A stretch of 64,000 nt of DNA from Symbiodinium kawagutii (taxonomy: Eukaryota > Sar > Dinophyceae > Suessiales > Symbiodiniaceae): the NCBI GenBank assembly GCA_009767595.1, contig VSDK01021957.1, positions 63,211-127,210 of the forward strand, read 5' to 3'. The notes beneath the pieces were generated by a model, which saw nothing but the letters and a program-made list of their open reading frames with translations, was not told the origin of the DNA and did not search any database. The position numbers and the translations under genes were made by a program. Positions 62,401-64,000 of this stretch are shown here, one piece after another. Positions within the stretch are counted from its first letter, which is position 1. Every line of letters starts with the position of its first letter.

Positions 62401-64000
62401 TGATTGAGTTGGTTTCATTAGGTGCTTTCCTGGGCAGGATTGGTGAGCATGAATCCAAAAAATAACGCAGTCACTTAAGATGTGTGTTTTTTGGAATCGG
62501 AATTGCTCTTGTAGGCTTGAGATGTTTTCATTGAGCACTTTTTTGGCGGGTTAGCGGGTTTGGTGAGCCCAAGTCCAAAAAAACATGCAGCGCCATTTGA
62601 CCTGTGTTTTTTGGACTTGGATGTTGGAAGCTTGAACTCGTGCCCGTAAACAATTTCTCAGGGGATTGGTGAACAAGACACCAAAAAATCACACAATCAT
62701 TTAACAAGTGTGTTTTTTGGAATCGGATTTGTGTTTGAAATATTGAAAGGATTGAACTTTGAGAGGTAAGAGTCTAGGGAAGCACAATATTAAAAGTGAC
62801 ACACACACATGCGCATATTATATGCAAGTTCTCAACTTCGTCGTGGTTGGTGCTGCAGGCTTCTCGGGATCTTGGGGTGCCTGCTGCCGACCCGCAGCCT
62901 GAGCAAGCTTTGCGTGCCACTCCTGCCAAGGATAGGGAAATCATGTTTGTTCCGCACTTTGTAAACAAGGTTGGTTTGCTTTGACGTTTATGGCTTGTAC
63001 AATTAGATGCTTCATACTCCAGGGGTCAAAGGGGTTGTTGGTGGGCCAACAGATTGTCTGCAGGACACTTCGCCAAAGAAGGCAGCTCCAGCTGCCACTG
63101 CGCCAGAGACGTGTGCCCCTGGTAAGGACCATGCTTTGGGTTTGTTTGAAATAATTTACTTGAAGGCAGTGGTCAAAATTTGATATTTTTGGTCAAAGTT
63201 TTAGTGCTGTGATTTTGTTCATGTTGGCAGGATGCTGTGGAAGTCATCGACCTTGAGGGCAGTGATAGCCCACGAAGTTCTGGGGCAACAAGCTGTGCTG
63301 TGCAGCATGTTGCCAAGATGACTGCGAAGAAGCAGGTGCCTGCGAAAGCGCCTGCTGTGTTGGAAGCAAAGTGTCCAAGTGTGAAAGCGCCGCCGCAAGT
63401 GGGCCCTGACTGTGCTGACGCAAGTCACTTGGAGTTCCTCAAAAAGCAGGTGCAACGGTTGGAAGAGCAGCTCCGACTCCAGGGAGGCGAGCCTGCCAGT
63501 CCTGCTTTGCAGAAGCTGGTGTTTTCACCCGAGGGATCTTTGCCAAGCCCTGCTGCCACGCCACCTGCAGTTCCGAAGTGCTCCAGCCCTGCCGTCGCTG
63601 GAGTTGCAGGAGTTCCCAAAGCTGCGTCCCCTGCCTCCCCAGCGCCAACGGTTGCAACTTCAGACACTGCGTCCTCTGCCCCGACTCCAAGTACAGAGGC
63701 AAAGGCTGACGTTGGACTGGACCCCAAGGCCTTGGAGGAAATGGTGGACCTGTCACCTGAGGAAGCTTGTGCTTTGTTGAGTTTTGGTTTTCGAACTTTT
63801 TTTGGTTAAGGCATGGAAATGTTGTATGTTATTTTCTTTAAAGTGTTTGTTGGTTTTGTATGTAAATCTTTCTTGTGCGTCCAATAATGCTGCCCAGGGC
63901 CTTTCGTCGCATGCAGTATACATGCGTTTAAAACGCATGTGCGAGCCCAAGAGTGGGGGCAGACTACAGGTGGATCCTTCAGTACACAAACAGTGGTTGG
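59496..64000 (+). CDS. Methyltransferase-like protein, dinoflagellate-type (partial, runs off window)
   Basis: Exon A (59,496-59,794) reads PEPYKFVEFFAGDGNCWKSC and NPFDMTSPSGF. FAGDG resembles motif I of SAM-dependent cytosine-type methyltransferases. A GC-AG intron leads to exon B (59,956-60,300): FALVCRSFSSMNVGTSKR, CWLVEQPGGSVAHWHPRFEQ, RHYGSLTP. A GA-AG intron (60,301-60,404) leads to exon C (60,405 to about 60,709): KRHKAWSNAMAVKWLSRGVL and KKTQSYPIAFGLKILKL. Later exons: 60,836 (DANCKVWM), about 61,320-61,480 (SKAIEDCTRAIGAEIDGLSA), about 61,500-61,769, 62,859-62,969, 63,064-63,121 and 63,231 to about 63,780 (VEVIDLEGSDSP, a SUMO-interaction-like motif, then Pro/Ala linkers and LEFLKKQVQRLEEQLRLQGG). 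The PC dipeptide of motif IV is absent, so catalysis is doubtful. Confidence 0.65.
60940..61070. repeat. CCCGGACTGGGAGCGGAGA minisatellite
   Basis: Three to four diverged copies of ACCCGGACTG-GAGCGGAGA-like units with CCGGAGAAAATC words, inside an intron of the methyltransferase-like gene. Confidence 0.65.
61789..62730. repeat. Intronic tandem array of nine hairpin units (about 110 bp each)
   Basis: Units start near 61,789, 61,888, 62,008, 62,122, 62,226, 62,335, 62,449, 62,569 and 62,678. Each has TCCAAAAAATCACAC, a CACTTAAGAT-like centre, then GTGTGTTTTTTGGA, a stem of about 14 bp, followed by a conserved spacer (TTGCTCTTG, TTCCATTGA, GGGGAATTTTGGTGA). The array fills the intron before the exon at 62,859. 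Confidence 0.85.

Noticed and set aside
61789-62730. CRISPR-like array
   Set aside because: Units are diverged tandem repeats with repeated spacers, there are no cas genes, and the setting is clearly eukaryotic and intronic.

Overview
The window looks like nuclear DNA of a dinoflagellate, probably Symbiodiniaceae-like. The evidence is all in the sequence: short exons in long AT-rich introns, splice donors that read GC or GA as well as GT, a 13-base match to the dinoflagellate spliced leader just upstream of a gene, methyltransferase-like and Lys/Glu-rich proteins of dinoflagellate type, and a copia retrotransposon with a dinoflagellate-style Pol. Almost everything recognisable is on the + strand. 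Exon calls rest on reading frame, third-position GC, splice-site context and, for a few, protein family. No transcript data or database search was available.

Layout. 0-28 kb: scattered short exons in AT-rich, microsatellite-rich DNA. The best-supported gene is a BTB/POZ-domain protein (14,984-19,445) in four exons joined by three GC-AG introns. 28,156-35,303: a complete Ty1/copia element with identical 247-bp LTRs, a CCAGG target duplication, a Gag-protease ORF and a Pol ORF. 35-41 kb: more short exons, a degenerate repeat block and a CTG tract around an assembly gap. 41.5-42.2 kb: a two-exon secretory FKBP-type prolyl isomerase ending KTEL. 43-52.5 kb: short exons, a possible small secreted Cys-rich protein split by an approximately 830-bp GATTA-type satellite, and a relict spliced leader. 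52.7-64 kb: three dense multi-exon genes in head-to-tail order: a Lys/Glu-rich protein, a Gly/Lys- and Pro/Ala-rich protein ending in an Arg/Ser-rich tail, and a methyltransferase-like protein that runs off the right edge. Their introns hold tandem arrays whose units are small hairpins.

The most notable material is in the copia element. Gag-protease and Pol lie in the same frame, separated by one UAG followed, after exactly 8 nt, by a strong hairpin with pseudoknot potential. The Pol linker between integrase and reverse transcriptase overlaps a 178-codon, GC3-rich, protein-like ORF in the +1 frame. The integrase position expected to be the catalytic Glu is Ser. The N-terminal Pol domain is methyltransferase-like and shares an ordered motif series with the host gene at 59.5-60.7 kb, suggesting that a host gene family and a mobile element exchanged this domain.
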